From contig NC_037593.1 in NCBI RefSeq assembly GCF_003073045.1, forward strand, positions 6,253,525-6,317,524: 64,000 nt of DNA. The letters are read 5' to 3'. The translations under genes and the position numbers were made by a program. This document shows, in pieces, positions 23,860 to 57,378 of this stretch (the first letter of the stretch is position 1; each line of letters begins with the position of its first letter). A model generated the notes under the pieces. That model was not told the origin of the DNA. It made no database searches and saw only the letters and a program-made list of their open reading frames with translations. This stretch comes from Pomacea canaliculata. Taxonomy: Eukaryota > Mollusca > Gastropoda > Architaenioglossa > Ampullariidae.

Positions 23860-24400
23860 TTAATATTCGAACAGGGTAGACATCACAACAGCACTGCCAA
23901 CTAGCCTGGCAATAAAACGTCTGTCTCACCCGACCAATACTTGCTGTAGGGTCTGAGAGCTGAGGTGAAACGACTTCTATTTGAACATACCGTCAGGGTT
24001 AGGACTGAAAATATTCTCCACAAACAAACAAAACTAGAATATATAAAGGAGAAAAGATGAACAGGCAAATGACACAAACATAGACACAACTGAATTTTAA
24101 AACTTTATTTTTATTGCTATTTTGTCTTTCTCTATATATTTCTTATCTTTCTTTCCTCATAATCGGGAATATCAACATATGGCTTGTAGCCCGTGATTAC
24201 ATGTACGGTCTATATGTGCATTCACCCAAGTTTTGACTTTTGAGTGCACACTGTAGTGGTATTATTATATTTTCCATTTGTTATGTATACTTTGTTTCTT
24301 ACACTCTGAATCTGGGAAATGACATTCTGTGTCCACCTAACGAATTCGATGTCCTTTCTACTACACCATTTTCTTACCGCTATCTCATCAGACAGACCGC
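23860..24400 (+). repeat. Unclassified repeat R, copy 1
   Basis: The segment from GGCAATAAAACGTCTGTCTC through GGTGAAACGACTTCTA, ACATACCGTCAGGGTTAGGA, AACTAGAATATATAAAGGAG and TTTGTTTCTTACACTCTGAA to about 24390 is repeated at 52195-53060 with moderate divergence. Part of it is also present inverted at 54145-54360. It has a TATA-like AATATATAAAGG but no evident coding or terminal repeats. Confidence 0.7.
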
Positions 24401-24439
24401 ACCACAAATTCAACGTGCAGTTTCTTACAGACTGCAAAA

Positions 24440-24780
24440 AGCATTAAGAGTTCAACTGTGAAGTTAAAAACAGGTTTGCGGTGCTGGAGGGACTCCTGGA
24501 AGAAACTGGCCAACATATGGACAGAATTAAAGGGGACGTGGATGTCTGCTTGCACACGCGTTCTGGGAAAGAAAGAAAAAACAACACAAGGAATGTTTTA
24601 CTTTAGGGACCTGGCAAAAGATAGAGGAAAGGAAAGAGCTGAAGTAGAAGATCAACCAAGACCAGCAGGAAAAGAGCTCAGACCCAAGTACTGGGGGATA
24701 AACCAAGAAGTGAAGAAGAGTGCAAGAGGCAAAAAGAGACAGTTCACACGCAGAATGGTTGTAGAAAACGTATTTTCTAC
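24440..24780 (+). mobile_element. LINE coding relic
   Basis: The frame contains WTELKGTWMSACTRVLGKKE and, after about 50 residues, EVKKSARGKKRQFTRRM. This resembles the linker between the endonuclease and reverse-transcriptase domains of RTE-like LINEs (K..L..AC..VLG.KK, then VKKS.R.DKR.F). The reverse transcriptase itself is not visible, so it is a short internal fragment. Confidence 0.45.
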
Positions 24781-24849
24781 TTTTAGCAAAGTTGAGTTAG
24801 AGTTTAGACCACCAACCGTGCACTGGTCTAGTTGCCACTGCTCTGGCTA

Positions 24850-25690
24850 ATGACAGGACAGAATAGTCAAGGCGGGGCGTATAAATCTGACCAGTGACAC
24901 GGGACCCGCTGGCCTGTACACAAGGCGGCGGGGTAGAATAGTTAAGGTACATGCGAACTTCCCTGAATTGGTCCAAGATCAAGGGGGGACCAGGGACACG
25001 AGGCGACTCAGCCTCGGACTACGAGAGAATTATCACTTTCTTAATCTGCGTGACAGAGACTGGAAGTCAGTCTCGGAGACGTAAGGAAGTTGTTCGCTGG
25101 ACTCAGTCTAGTGCATTGGAAGTTTATGCCAGAGCGAGTTTAGACTTATTGATGTAAGTAAAGAAATGCACTGTGAACATTTATGAGGCGAGCGACATCG
25201 ATGAGGGATAAGTTCTAAGACTACGTTTGGACCTAAATGTAAACTATTTCTGTATATGTGTACAGTTTTATTGCACCCTCCCGCTAAAATACCTTCTTTT
25301 GTTTCATAAACATTTATTGATCTATTTTACTGATTCGGTGATTGGACATGTAGTGAGCGTTGTAATTAGGTGTGGTTGATTGCTTGTCAAAAGAGTTATC
25401 CATTGCGTGACAGAGCACTCAACCGTTACAACTGGCCAGTACGCACAACCTTTACAATGGTAGAGAGGCAACTTGAGGATCTCGACTTTGCGGATGACAG
25501 CCCACAGTCCCACAAGCAACAACATGCACAAAGCTCACTCGGCTCTCAGAAGCAGCAGCGATGACTGGCCCAGAACCGGATCCGATGCCATGTTGTTGTG
25601 GTCCTATACTCCACTGGAGGTGAATAGGAACACTTTTGTGTAAAATCATGCAATGGGCTGAGCACCTTGTGTCCATTAAATCCTGCAACT
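24850..25690. other. Repeat-like spacer, nothing recognised
   Basis: This is somewhat GC-richer than its surroundings. Six short overlapping frames on both strands show no family resemblance. I see no gene or terminal repeats. Confidence 0.3.
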
Positions 25691-27406
25691 TTTGTTCAGT
25701 TTCAGTTCATCCTTTATCTCTGTTGAGTTTCAAGCTACATAGCATTAAAAGTGATTTATGATTATAGAAAAATATATTGATTGAAAATCAAATTCATCAT
25801 GATAAAAGTAGAATTTTTTATTTTAAAATCATGTGGGATTTTTCCTTAAAATCCTTATCAATTGAACAGAGTATGTGGAGCTGGCAATCATCAGAGTCTA
25901 ATTAAAAAAACAAAACAAAGCAAAAACAACTAGCACACTGTTAAACTCAAATTGTAATAAAACTGCTATTGTCGACAGCATCCAGATCTTAAAAATTAAA
26001 AAGACAAAAGATACAGATCAAATCAAACAAAATGGGAACTTTAATCTAAAACAAAAAATTCACGAAGGCAAAAATGAACGGGTATGATGTTCACCTAGTA
26101 CAGTCCAACACTTTCTTTGATGACTGGACACTTCTCAGTGTAAGACATTTCTCCAAATACAGGTGAACACCCCTCTTTTCATTTGTCTACAAACATTCAT
26201 ATAAGGAGGTCAAAATCATTGACATCAGGATTGTTCTTGTATGTATTGCTAATACTTAACATTCATAATGTGCAGAACCTTTGTCACCACTTTTAAGTCA
26301 AGAGCTACAGTCAATCTATGATGCTTATTTTCTCATCCTTCATCAATTTGCTCTCCATGTAAACAACTTTAAAACTAAAATTCAAGGTAACAAAAATTGT
26401 GGAAATGTAGGAAGGATTATTTCCTTAACATATTCACAAGTGAGAAGTACTCACTAAGGACTAAAAACCATTCTTAACAAAACAAACATGGATAAATGTT
26501 CAACCAAATTTTTTTATATATAAGCCACTTGCCACACTCTGTTAAATGTTTGACCATGTTTGTTGAGCGAAGAAGGACATAATAGTCAAAGTATAAAATT
26601 ATTACTGATTACTTTCAAGTTCAGTTATGTTGAAAAAAAAAACACCGCTTTTTAAAATGAAGTATGAAAAGGATGAAACAAATAACCAGATTTGAAACTA
26701 TGAAAATGAAAAAAGTGTGCTTTAAAATCGGTGGGACCTGTATTTGAAGGGGGAACCATACAAATGTAACATGATGACAGTAATGACTAGAAGATGACAC
26801 TGCCTACATGAAAGGTTTTAAAAAGACTGTATAAATCAGAATGCTGCTGTAAAGTGCAAGAAAGAAAAACTGCAGCAAAAGTGCTCCTTGATACTGCAAT
26901 GCTTTTCTCATACTGGCCTGTCCTACATCAGCAGTGATACAAAATACAGCCAAAAAAAAAATATTTTTGTTCAAAAGACTTAAAAAAAAATTCTTTGAAT
27001 GCTGCACCACTTGCAGGCTGGGATATTATAAAAAAATTCAAAGTAAAATGACTAAACAGTAGAAAAAGTTATTAACTTTAAACACGAAACTTGAAGATCA
27101 AATATTTCTTGAAGTTAACATGAGAATTAAATGTCAAGTACAAAGACAACCCATATTTCAGCAAAATTGAACACCTTTATAGCACATCTTCACATTTTCC
27201 ATAACAGCCTCATGCACACCTGTCTCTCAAGGCAATATTCACTGCAGTTTTTGTTTTCCTTATTGCAATAATGAGACCACAATGAAGACATCTACCCTGG
27301 GTGATTTTTTCATTTACCCCTAAAGATGTCTCTATCTACCCTGATAGGATGAAATGTTACATGTTTATTTGTGCATGGATGAAGATCTGATGTTCATAAT
27401 TCTGAA
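25691..27406. other. Piwi downstream region / possible 3' UTR
   Basis: Very AT-rich DNA following the piwi stop codon. A minus-strand AATAAA lies at 27369-27364, about 40 nt past the stop, so the 3' UTR may be short. Nothing else is recognised. Confidence 0.4.
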
Positions 27407-49786
<22,380 letters not shown>

Positions 49787-52020
49787 CTTTAAAGTACCTA
49801 TCAAGAAAAAGGTCACTTCAAAATTACAAAATATTACATAGGAAACACATATGCATTAAACCAAAGGCAGTGACTACATTTATGTACTTCTATGCAAGCC
49901 ATTACCTTTGAAGACAATATTCTGCTTTGAACACCAAACCCTTCATCCCTGTAAGCTGTAGCATTACTTTCTCTCCCTGCATACAACCAGCTCTTGCCAA
50001 TATAACTTCACTTTGTAAACTATTGTGAAGGAAAGGTTGGCGAAAGCAATGGAGAGGTTAAGATATAAAGTTTAAACGTTAGGGTGGGGAGCCCTTTTTT
50101 TCCTCCAAGGTCATTTTGAAGTCTATAATGTCATTCACAGGCCGTCATTGGTTAAGCTTCAGTTTCGCCGAAGTGTGTCAACACTTTTGGCACAACTGTC
50201 CTTCTCTTTTAAATTAAAGATTTTGTCACTTCATTGTGAACTTGTATTTTGACCCTTTTTTTTTTTGCTACGTATAATTATATAAAGAGACATCGCTGAT
50301 TGGGTAGTCATTTAGCTTAAAGCACATCATACTACAGTAGTGCACCCTTATCATGTTTGTTTACCGTTGTAAGATACATGCAAGTAAAATGGTGGCTACA
50401 TTTATTGCCACGATTCTGCTTAAAATGGACAGCTGACCTTGCATACCTATATACCTATATTGTTCGAATAACACATGGCTCTTTAGGTAATATTTGACGT
50501 CAAGAGCTACTTGTTTCATCGATGATCAATTCACTATTGGGATTCGGGCGATTTGACTTCTCAGTCTTGGGACAAAATGGACTTACCTGGAACAAACTGG
50601 ACCTAGCTGGGATGAACTGTTTTTTGCTGAGGGGCAAAATTACCATCCCATCCCCCCTTCCAAAAACAATCTGGTGGTAAGCTATCAATAAGTCAGATAA
50701 AATAATTTTAAAAATTGTGTAATGTAGCGCACTAACGTTTGTCATCATGTATTATTTAATTTGTGATTAATATGCTCAAAAGTATTAAATTGCTCAGGAC
50801 TAAGAGCCTGTTCAACGTCCTTTTTTCAAAATCATGTTATTTTGGTCTGAGTTTTAAGCAGATGACAGCTTCACAATATAGTTTGTTAACCATCAACACT
50901 GTAAAATAGTTCTATAAGTTTTAGCCTGAGAGTTGACAAAAGTATTCAAAATTAGAGCCTAGTTAATATTAGTCTACAGCGAATTTTAATTTGCAGAAAT
51001 TCTGTAAATTTTTCTCTTTTTTGTTTTTTTTTTTTTGGGGGGGGGAGCTGGGCTATAATAAAGATTACATTTGCTGGGGTTCTATACCGCCTATAAATAA
51101 TGATGGACTATACACAGCTAAACGTAAAGGTTTTATAAACTGTTTTTAAAATACATCTTGGTTTGTATTACGTTTTTATAAAAACACAAATGCTGGAGTT
51201 TTTAAATACGCTAATGATACCCAAATTTCCAAAATTTTCAGTTTTCTTCACCATGGCGATTTAACAGGGCTTCTGCTTACGCAAAAAATTACGTACAGTA
51301 CGCATTAAAAATTCGGAGAATCCCTTCAATTTTCGTCAATGGGGTCCCCTTCAAATTTGGCCGAAGAACAGGGACCCCTTAAAAATCTGAAGAATTTGGA
51401 CCCCAAAGAATTTAGCCTTAACAGAAGCCCTGCCGATTTCATAGAACAAGCATCCCTAAAATACCTATTAGTTTTTCGGAAAAAAAATCAGAAAGCTTCT
51501 TGTAGAAAAATTTAAGCGATGCAATATCGCGCGTACACACACAATAAAGAAGGGCGAAAGGCTGAAAAAAAAACATGCAAAAAGACTTCCCACAGCCCCA
51601 CCTGGTTATGTTAGTGTCGATCAGTGAAGAAAGAAGACGAAATAGGTCAACAGCAAATAAGGATGCCCTTGTTTTTTTCATCATTTTCTCTCTCTAGCTA
51701 TAAACTTCAATTTTTTTAATTATAAAATGAGAAACAAATACAAAAATTCCCCTCAGCGTCCCATAATGCATTATCCAACGTGGCTCAGCGGCGCGAACAT
51801 CAAACTGCCACACGCTAAACTAGTTGTTCATGGTTAATAAAATGCAATGAAATCAAATATCAAACAATTGAAGAAAATATGTTTTAAATTAGGAACAAAA
51901 TCATTCTCGTACAATTTTTTTTAAAATGTGCCTCACGCTAATGCCTCTAACTCGAAGGTACCTTCTGCTTAAGTCGTTTGACAGTCGTTTGTCCAGGAAC
52001 CTCGCGTAGCAAGGGCTAAT
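49787..52020. other. Piwi upstream region
   Basis: No coding gene is recognised. A minus-strand acceptor at about 49797 implies a piwi 5' UTR exon and promoter somewhere in this interval, but I cannot place them. It contains the second family-M MITE (51265-51432). Confidence 0.4.
51265..51432. mobile_element. hAT-type MITE, family M copy 2
   Basis: 168 bp with the same inverted ends (CAGGGCTTCTGC / GCAGAAGCCCTG) and internal order as the copy at 47183. A related GATTT-type sequence is found on both flanks, but I could not define the target duplication cleanly. Confidence 0.78.
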
Positions 52021-52194
52021 AAGAGGTAACTGTGTTTTTGCTAAGAGTTACCGTCCATAGGGCTCAGGCTGATTTTATTGGCTGATGTCTACCGTCCGGA
52101 CGGAGGTGAATGGTATCGCCGTGCGAGGGAACGTAGGAGTACACGTGGTGCGGATTGCAAGCGGCCAGTCGTCGCCATTTACTACCCGGTCAAT

Positions 52195-53060
52195 AGGAGG
52201 GACAATAGACATCACAGGAACTACCGACGAGTCTGGCAATAAAACGTCTTCCTCACCCTTGCTGATTCTCAGGAAGCGTGCTTTAGAACAGCCTCCCTCT
52301 CCATCTCAAGCAATTGCACTCCCTGAACTGCTTTCGACGCCATCTATCTAAACACTTACAAGACATATAGATGTGGCCTCTAGAGATTCCTCCCAACTCC
52401 AGGTGACCTTGTAAATATATATTCTTAACCATCACCTTGTAAATATCCACCCTTCTTTATGCTTATTCAATTTTTTTCTATAATGCTTAATTAATTACGT
52501 TCCCTGTAAAGGGCGAGGGCTAAATGGAAAAAAGCGCTCAGTTGCTTATTTTACCCCTCGTAAATAAAGAATTGTAATTGTAATTGCTGTAGGGTCTGAG
52601 CGCTGAGGTGAAACGATTTCTAGCTGAACGGTTTCCAACTGAACATACCGTCAGGGTTAGGACTGATGCATTCTCCAAACAAAACTAGAATATATAAAGG
52701 AGAGAATGATGAACAGCGCAAATGACACAAACATAAAGACAACTGAATTTTCAAACTCCATTTTTATTGCTTTTTTTTTTTTTTTTATCTTTCTCTATAT
52801 CTTTATCTTTCTTTCTTCATAAGCGGGGATATCAATATTCGGCTTGTAGTCCGTGCTTACATGTACTATGTGTGTATTCCACCCAAATTTTGAGTGCGAC
52901 GTGCATGTACGGTAGTGTTCACACTGTAGTGGTATTATTTTAGTTTCCAGTTGTTATGTTTACTTTGTTTCTTACACTCTGAATCTGGAAAATGACAGTC
53001 GTGTCCATCTCATTAATTCGATGTCCTTTCTAATACACCATTTTCTTACCACACTCTGCA
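52195..53060 (+). repeat. Unclassified repeat R, copy 2 (interrupted)
   Basis: Parallel to copy 1 at 23860-24400 (GGCAATAAAACGTCTTCCTC, GTAGGGTCTGAG.GCTGAGGT, ACATACCGTCAGGGTTAGGA, AACTAGAATATATAAAGGAG, TTTGTTTCTTACACTCTGAA). A 319-bp retroelement tail is inserted at 52265-52583. Confidence 0.75.
52265..52583 (+). mobile_element. Truncated LINE/SINE tail inserted in repeat R
   Basis: Flanked by TTGCTG at 52259-52264 and 52584-52589. Copy 1 of repeat R has the uninterrupted site (CTTGCTGTAGGG), which defines the insertion precisely. The 3' end reads CCCCTCGTAAATAAAGAATT then GTAATTGTAA, a simple-repeat tail typical of non-LTR elements. No reverse-transcriptase coding is present. Confidence 0.75.
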
Positions 53061-53550
53061 CTTCCGTGACAGCTACTCATTATACACTTCTGGAAAGTAA
53101 TCTGTAAATACTCAATAAAATCCGAAACTGGAAGCAATTAAGAGGGCAGAGCTTGTATATACATCGCTGTTAGTTTGGCTCTGGTGGGGTCTGTTTCGGT
53201 TTGGGCAACCCAACGAAAACGAGTAAGAGAGGGAAAAAGAGCAACAGCTATAACAACAAAATATAGTTTGCAACTGAAATTCATTTAATTTATTTGCACA
53301 GTTTCAAACACCTTCCCCCTTCATCTCATTATTTACGTAACACTTCAAGGAATTCAACGTTTCTTATTGGCAGATGAAGTACAGGTATGCAAACAAAATC
53401 AATGCATGGCTGGAGGCACTGTCATACAGATTGATATATAACAAAGCAAAATCGCCAGTATAACAATGGAACCACAAAATTTAACACTGATCCTACAGTT
53501 TATATAACAGAATAACAAATATGTAAAGTGAACAAGATACAAATCCGTTA

Positions 53551-54144
53551 CAGTCGGACCTCGATAAGTCGAACTCAAAGGGACTCGGGAAACAAAAATC
53601 GACTTACGGAGTTTTCGAGTTAAGGAAAATGGCGTAATAGGCGCAGGTTAATCAAGGACACTATTTTTCCGGCTTAATTAATGTATTAGAACCATTTATT
53701 ATATTATCGTTTTATACGTACTGTACTATCCAACAGTACATTCAAATATATATATATGATGACAGTAACTTTTTCTGCGATTGACAACGCTGTCAACTGA
53801 CGTTTACCACTTGCCATGTCCTCGACACGTACTGCACGGGAACAACCACACCGACACCAACTCTAGTCAGTGCTCGTCCCGATAAGAGACTGACAAAGAT
53901 GAAAGAAAAATGGGGTAAAAGCGTGCGTCTTTCTTGAGACAGGAACATAGTTTGGAACAGTTTGAGACATAGTTGCGTCTGCATGGTTGGTGATGACTCA
54001 AAATTCGACTAACGGAGGTTGGAAGCCAAAAAATCTTCGAGTTAAGGGGATCTAAAATACATTGTCTTATGGAATTTGACCGGGAACTAACACTTAGTAG
54101 GGAGGTTTTCGACTTAGGGAAGGTCGACTTATTGATACTGACAG
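53551..54144. mobile_element. Tigger-type MITE
   Basis: Starts CAGTCGGACCTCGATAAGTCGA-like and ends in the inverse (TCGACTTATTGATACTGACAG), flanked by TA. Sub-terminal TCGAGTTAAGG and TCGACTTA motifs recur. It is 594 bp with no intact coding. It abuts the inverted copy of repeat R. Confidence 0.82.
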
Positions 54145-54360
54145 TATGTTCAGTTGCAAACCGTTTCACTTCAGCTTTCTAAGCGCCAACAGCAAGCACT
54201 CGGCTGAGAAAGACGTTTTATTGCTCGGTTTATTGCCTGTGATCTCTACCTTGCTTCGGGGCCAGGGTAGCAGTTAGGGAAAACTGACCGCTGGTAAAAA
54301 TCAGTAACGTGTACTCCTACCTTCCCTCGGACGGGCGAAACCATTGGTTCGTCACGTGAT
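54145..54360 (-). repeat. Unclassified repeat R, copy 3 (inverted)
   Basis: On the minus strand: GAGGGAAGGTAGGAGTACAC, later GCAATAAAACGTCTTTCTCA, GAAGTGAAACGGTTTGCAAC and TGAACATACT. This matches the left part of copy 2 in the opposite orientation. The Tigger MITE lies immediately beside it. Confidence 0.65.
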
Positions 54361-54520
54361 CAAATTAGGGGTTGTCGGGAAAATCACCATTTTGGTAGGC
54401 TTTGTAAACTTGCCTCTCTCACATGTCGTATACGGTTGCTCGGAGATGCTAGCTTCACAATCCCAAAAATAATGAGAAATTAAGGTGAGAAATTAAAGAC
54501 GAAGGGGTGTAACGAGACCC

Positions 54521-54685
54521 GATGCCTCAGGTAGAATCGACGTCTCCTCATGGTCTGCGCATGCGTAGGGAATTAAAGCTACATTATGCGCTTTTTAGGT
54601 AGACACTGGTCTTGTAGTTCAGCAAACCTTGATGCCTCAGGTAGAACGAATTACATCTCCTTATGGTCTGGCCACACGGTCGGTT
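54521..54685. repeat. Short direct repeat, 110-bp spacing
   Basis: GATGCCTCAGGTAGAA at 54521 and 54631 is followed in both cases by CATCTCC/CGTCTCCT and ATGGTCTG. The two copies of about 45 bp are diverged. Significance unknown. Confidence 0.6.
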
Positions 54686-55084
54686 CTACCATTAGGCAGA
54701 TTGTCTAAGACACAGTCACGGAAGGGAGTGGGGGCTCAAAAATGGCCTGTGTTTGTTTTGTAAGTGGCTGAAAATGTAAGGGAAAAACATTTTCATAATG
54801 ACATTTGAAGGACACTTTTCCTCTGCTTGTACGTTCACACGCGAGTTTTGCAGTTCATGTGTTGCAGGAAAGCATATCATCTGAAGGCATATTTGCAGTG
54901 ACCAGTTAACCAAGGGGAAGGGGTACGGAGTAGGGGTGGGGGAGGGGCTGCGTTGGTGGATGGGGAAGGGAATGGTCGGTGCGGATCCCTGGGATGGATT
55001 GGACCATACACCAGTCTCATCTTTCTCACTTCTACTTTAAGTTAGAAGAAGTTCCAGACTTATGCATAGGAAACACTGCAGCCA

Positions 55085-57378
55085 GCGGCGGCGTTAGGGG
55101 GTGGCAAATGGGGCGGCCGCCCCAGTCCCCGCTCTCGAAGGGGCCCCGCGCTTCAGCCCCGTGGTAAGATGACCAGACGTCCTGCTTTTGACCTCGTGTC
55201 CCGCCTGCTCATAAAATGTCCGAACGCCCAACGTCCCGCTTTGTGGCAAGTCCATCAATGTCCCGCTTAGCTTTAAAAATACCTACACTGATTCTCATCG
55301 GAGCCTTTGGTTTTGGTGTTGTCTTACTGATCCCTATTTTTTTTTTCCCACCGTAGCTCTTCGGGCTCCGGTGTTTGACCCGTGACGACAATGACCTGCC
55401 GGCAGATATCTTATTGCACGCGCCGCTGGTACATCGCCGGTGGTCGTCTGCTGCTCCCTCTTTAAGGTGTCAGCTTCTTTGGCTACGGTTGTCCGTCCGA
55501 GTTCCCCTACTTCCCAGTGGCAACCCACGCCAACAGCTGACTACACCCCAAACCTAGTGATATATGGAATGGACAACCAATGAGTACACAATTGCTTTCA
55601 TCTGCTGACTTTATTATGTAAAGTGAAGCTGCTTGAAGTCGCTCGCTTTCCTTTGAAGGAAGCCTCTAACGACTCCATCAGACATGTCAGTTATTATTAT
55701 TTATCTTTTTACTTTGTCTGTGTTGGAGTGCTACGGACTGCCGATTTCTAACTCTGTTATACTTGATAAAATAAATTTTTAACAAATTAAGCTAGGCTTA
55801 AAAATGAAAACAAGTGCAGACATGCCGATCCAAAGGCATCCACAGGCCGTACGGAAGCCCACCCCTGGTATAGAGTTGTAGACTAATGTAGTTTGCTTGG
55901 TGATGGAGAGACGGGAAGAGAAAGTTTCACGGTGTCGTGAAGTAACTACCACTTCGGGCTTAGAGGTTGTAGTGCCAGTGGCCCCATCCTTTCCGTTCAC
56001 AGAGTGGCCATACCAGAGTGGTAACATATCCACCTCTTTACTGTCGATTCCAACTTGCTTGCAGGTCCCCCAAGTGGCACATTAATCCAGCGACCACAAT
56101 GCACGAACGTTCTTCTACGGTTCATGCGCGATAAATCATTGTGTCCACCGGCTTTCTGACACCTGCCCGCTACCCCGACTGCCCGCCTACCTTAGGTGTG
56201 GAAATTGTATACTGCAGACTTGGGTGTTCCTTCTTAAGACCTTTCTGTAAGAGAAAAGAAAAAGAAGGAAAACAATCCACTGACCAAGGCCCCTTCACAA
56301 CCGCGGGCCGGGTATCAGATACCCTGCCATCTCATAAAGTGTACGTCAGCACCTTTCTCTCACCTCTCGGCATTTCTTCCTCCCGCGTGTCTTCCGCTGC
56401 CCGGCATTTTATTCGCTTCCATTAATCTTTTTCTGTGAGTACGGATCAGTGACTGAACTAATGTCGGAGACGATACGAAGATCGCCAGTGAAAAGACTGA
56501 AAGGACTTTTAATTGTGAAGTGCAACTTCGATAGCGAAAATTCAGGAAATCCTTGTGAAAATATTTATGACATTATCTTGCAATGTCTGAAACTTTACTA
56601 GGAGATTCACGGTCTATGAAGTACGGCTTGGGGGCAACAGCCCCACAAGATGACGAAGGTGCCGAACCATTATTGCCACGATAATTTATACAGCGCCTCA
56701 CCTGCACGTCCGCAAAGTTGGCTGAGCGGGAGATAAGGTAGGAATATTTTAATTTAAATTTTAAATACCGGTTTTCTATTTAAAGTGGAATACTGTAGTG
56801 GCGTGGACAGACCTGCCGTTGAAAGCATCACTACTCGACAAAGTCAGAGGAAAGTACCCACACACACACCTCCTCCCCCCCTTCCCCCCCACTGTTTGTT
56901 CTTTGTCGGTGACGACACCATCATCATCGGCACACGTCCCGCATTCGCCCCCAAAACGTCTGGTCACCTTAGCCGAGGTCATCTTTATGACTTATTGCTC
57001 GCTGTGTTAAACATCTTGTGACAAAAACATTGACGTTCAGAAAACACTTCTAAGTTCTAATTAAGCAAATTATTGACCCCATGTCTTCACGTTAAGCCCA
57101 ACAATAATAACAAGCAGTTTATTAAGTTATCGTCACCATATTATTTCGCTTTAAGAAAAAACCGCTACTGTCACAAACGGTGGGAAAGGTTACGAACAAT
57201 TAAAACACTAAATTCGTGGTTATTTCGCGAAATGGATCCAGCCTATCTAACTGTATATGAATCAGTGCTTCCGGCATCATATCAATAGGGATATTGATAC
57301 ACGTACTGAGTCGTACTCGATGACCCCGGCCCCGCGCAGATGGTCGGCCCCAGGCCCCGCGTATTCCTAACGCCGCCT
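55085..57378. mobile_element. GC-rich hAT-like non-autonomous element
   Basis: The left end CAGCGGCGGCGTTAGG and the right end CCTAACGCCGCCTCTG are inverted with one mismatch, the CAG.GGCGG style of many hAT elements. Each end is followed by a stretch rich in GGCCCC/GCCCCGCG. I could not find an 8-bp target duplication. A sequence near 55165 (ATGACCAGACGTCCTGCTTT) resembles the terminus of another DNA transposon, so this may be nested. No transposase is recognisable. Confidence 0.6.

Noticed and set aside
24458-24850. 130-codon open frame that could be taken for a small gene
   Set aside because: It begins and ends in repeat sequence, and its only resemblance is to LINE linker sequence; no splice sites or promoter support a host gene.
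23300-27400. piRNA cluster
   Set aside because: The spacer is repeat-rich and next to piwi, which is suggestive, but nothing in the sequence itself shows a cluster; small-RNA data would be needed.
52085-52351. 88-codon open frame near repeat R
   Set aside because: It crosses the junction of repeat R and an inserted retroelement tail, so the frame is accidental.
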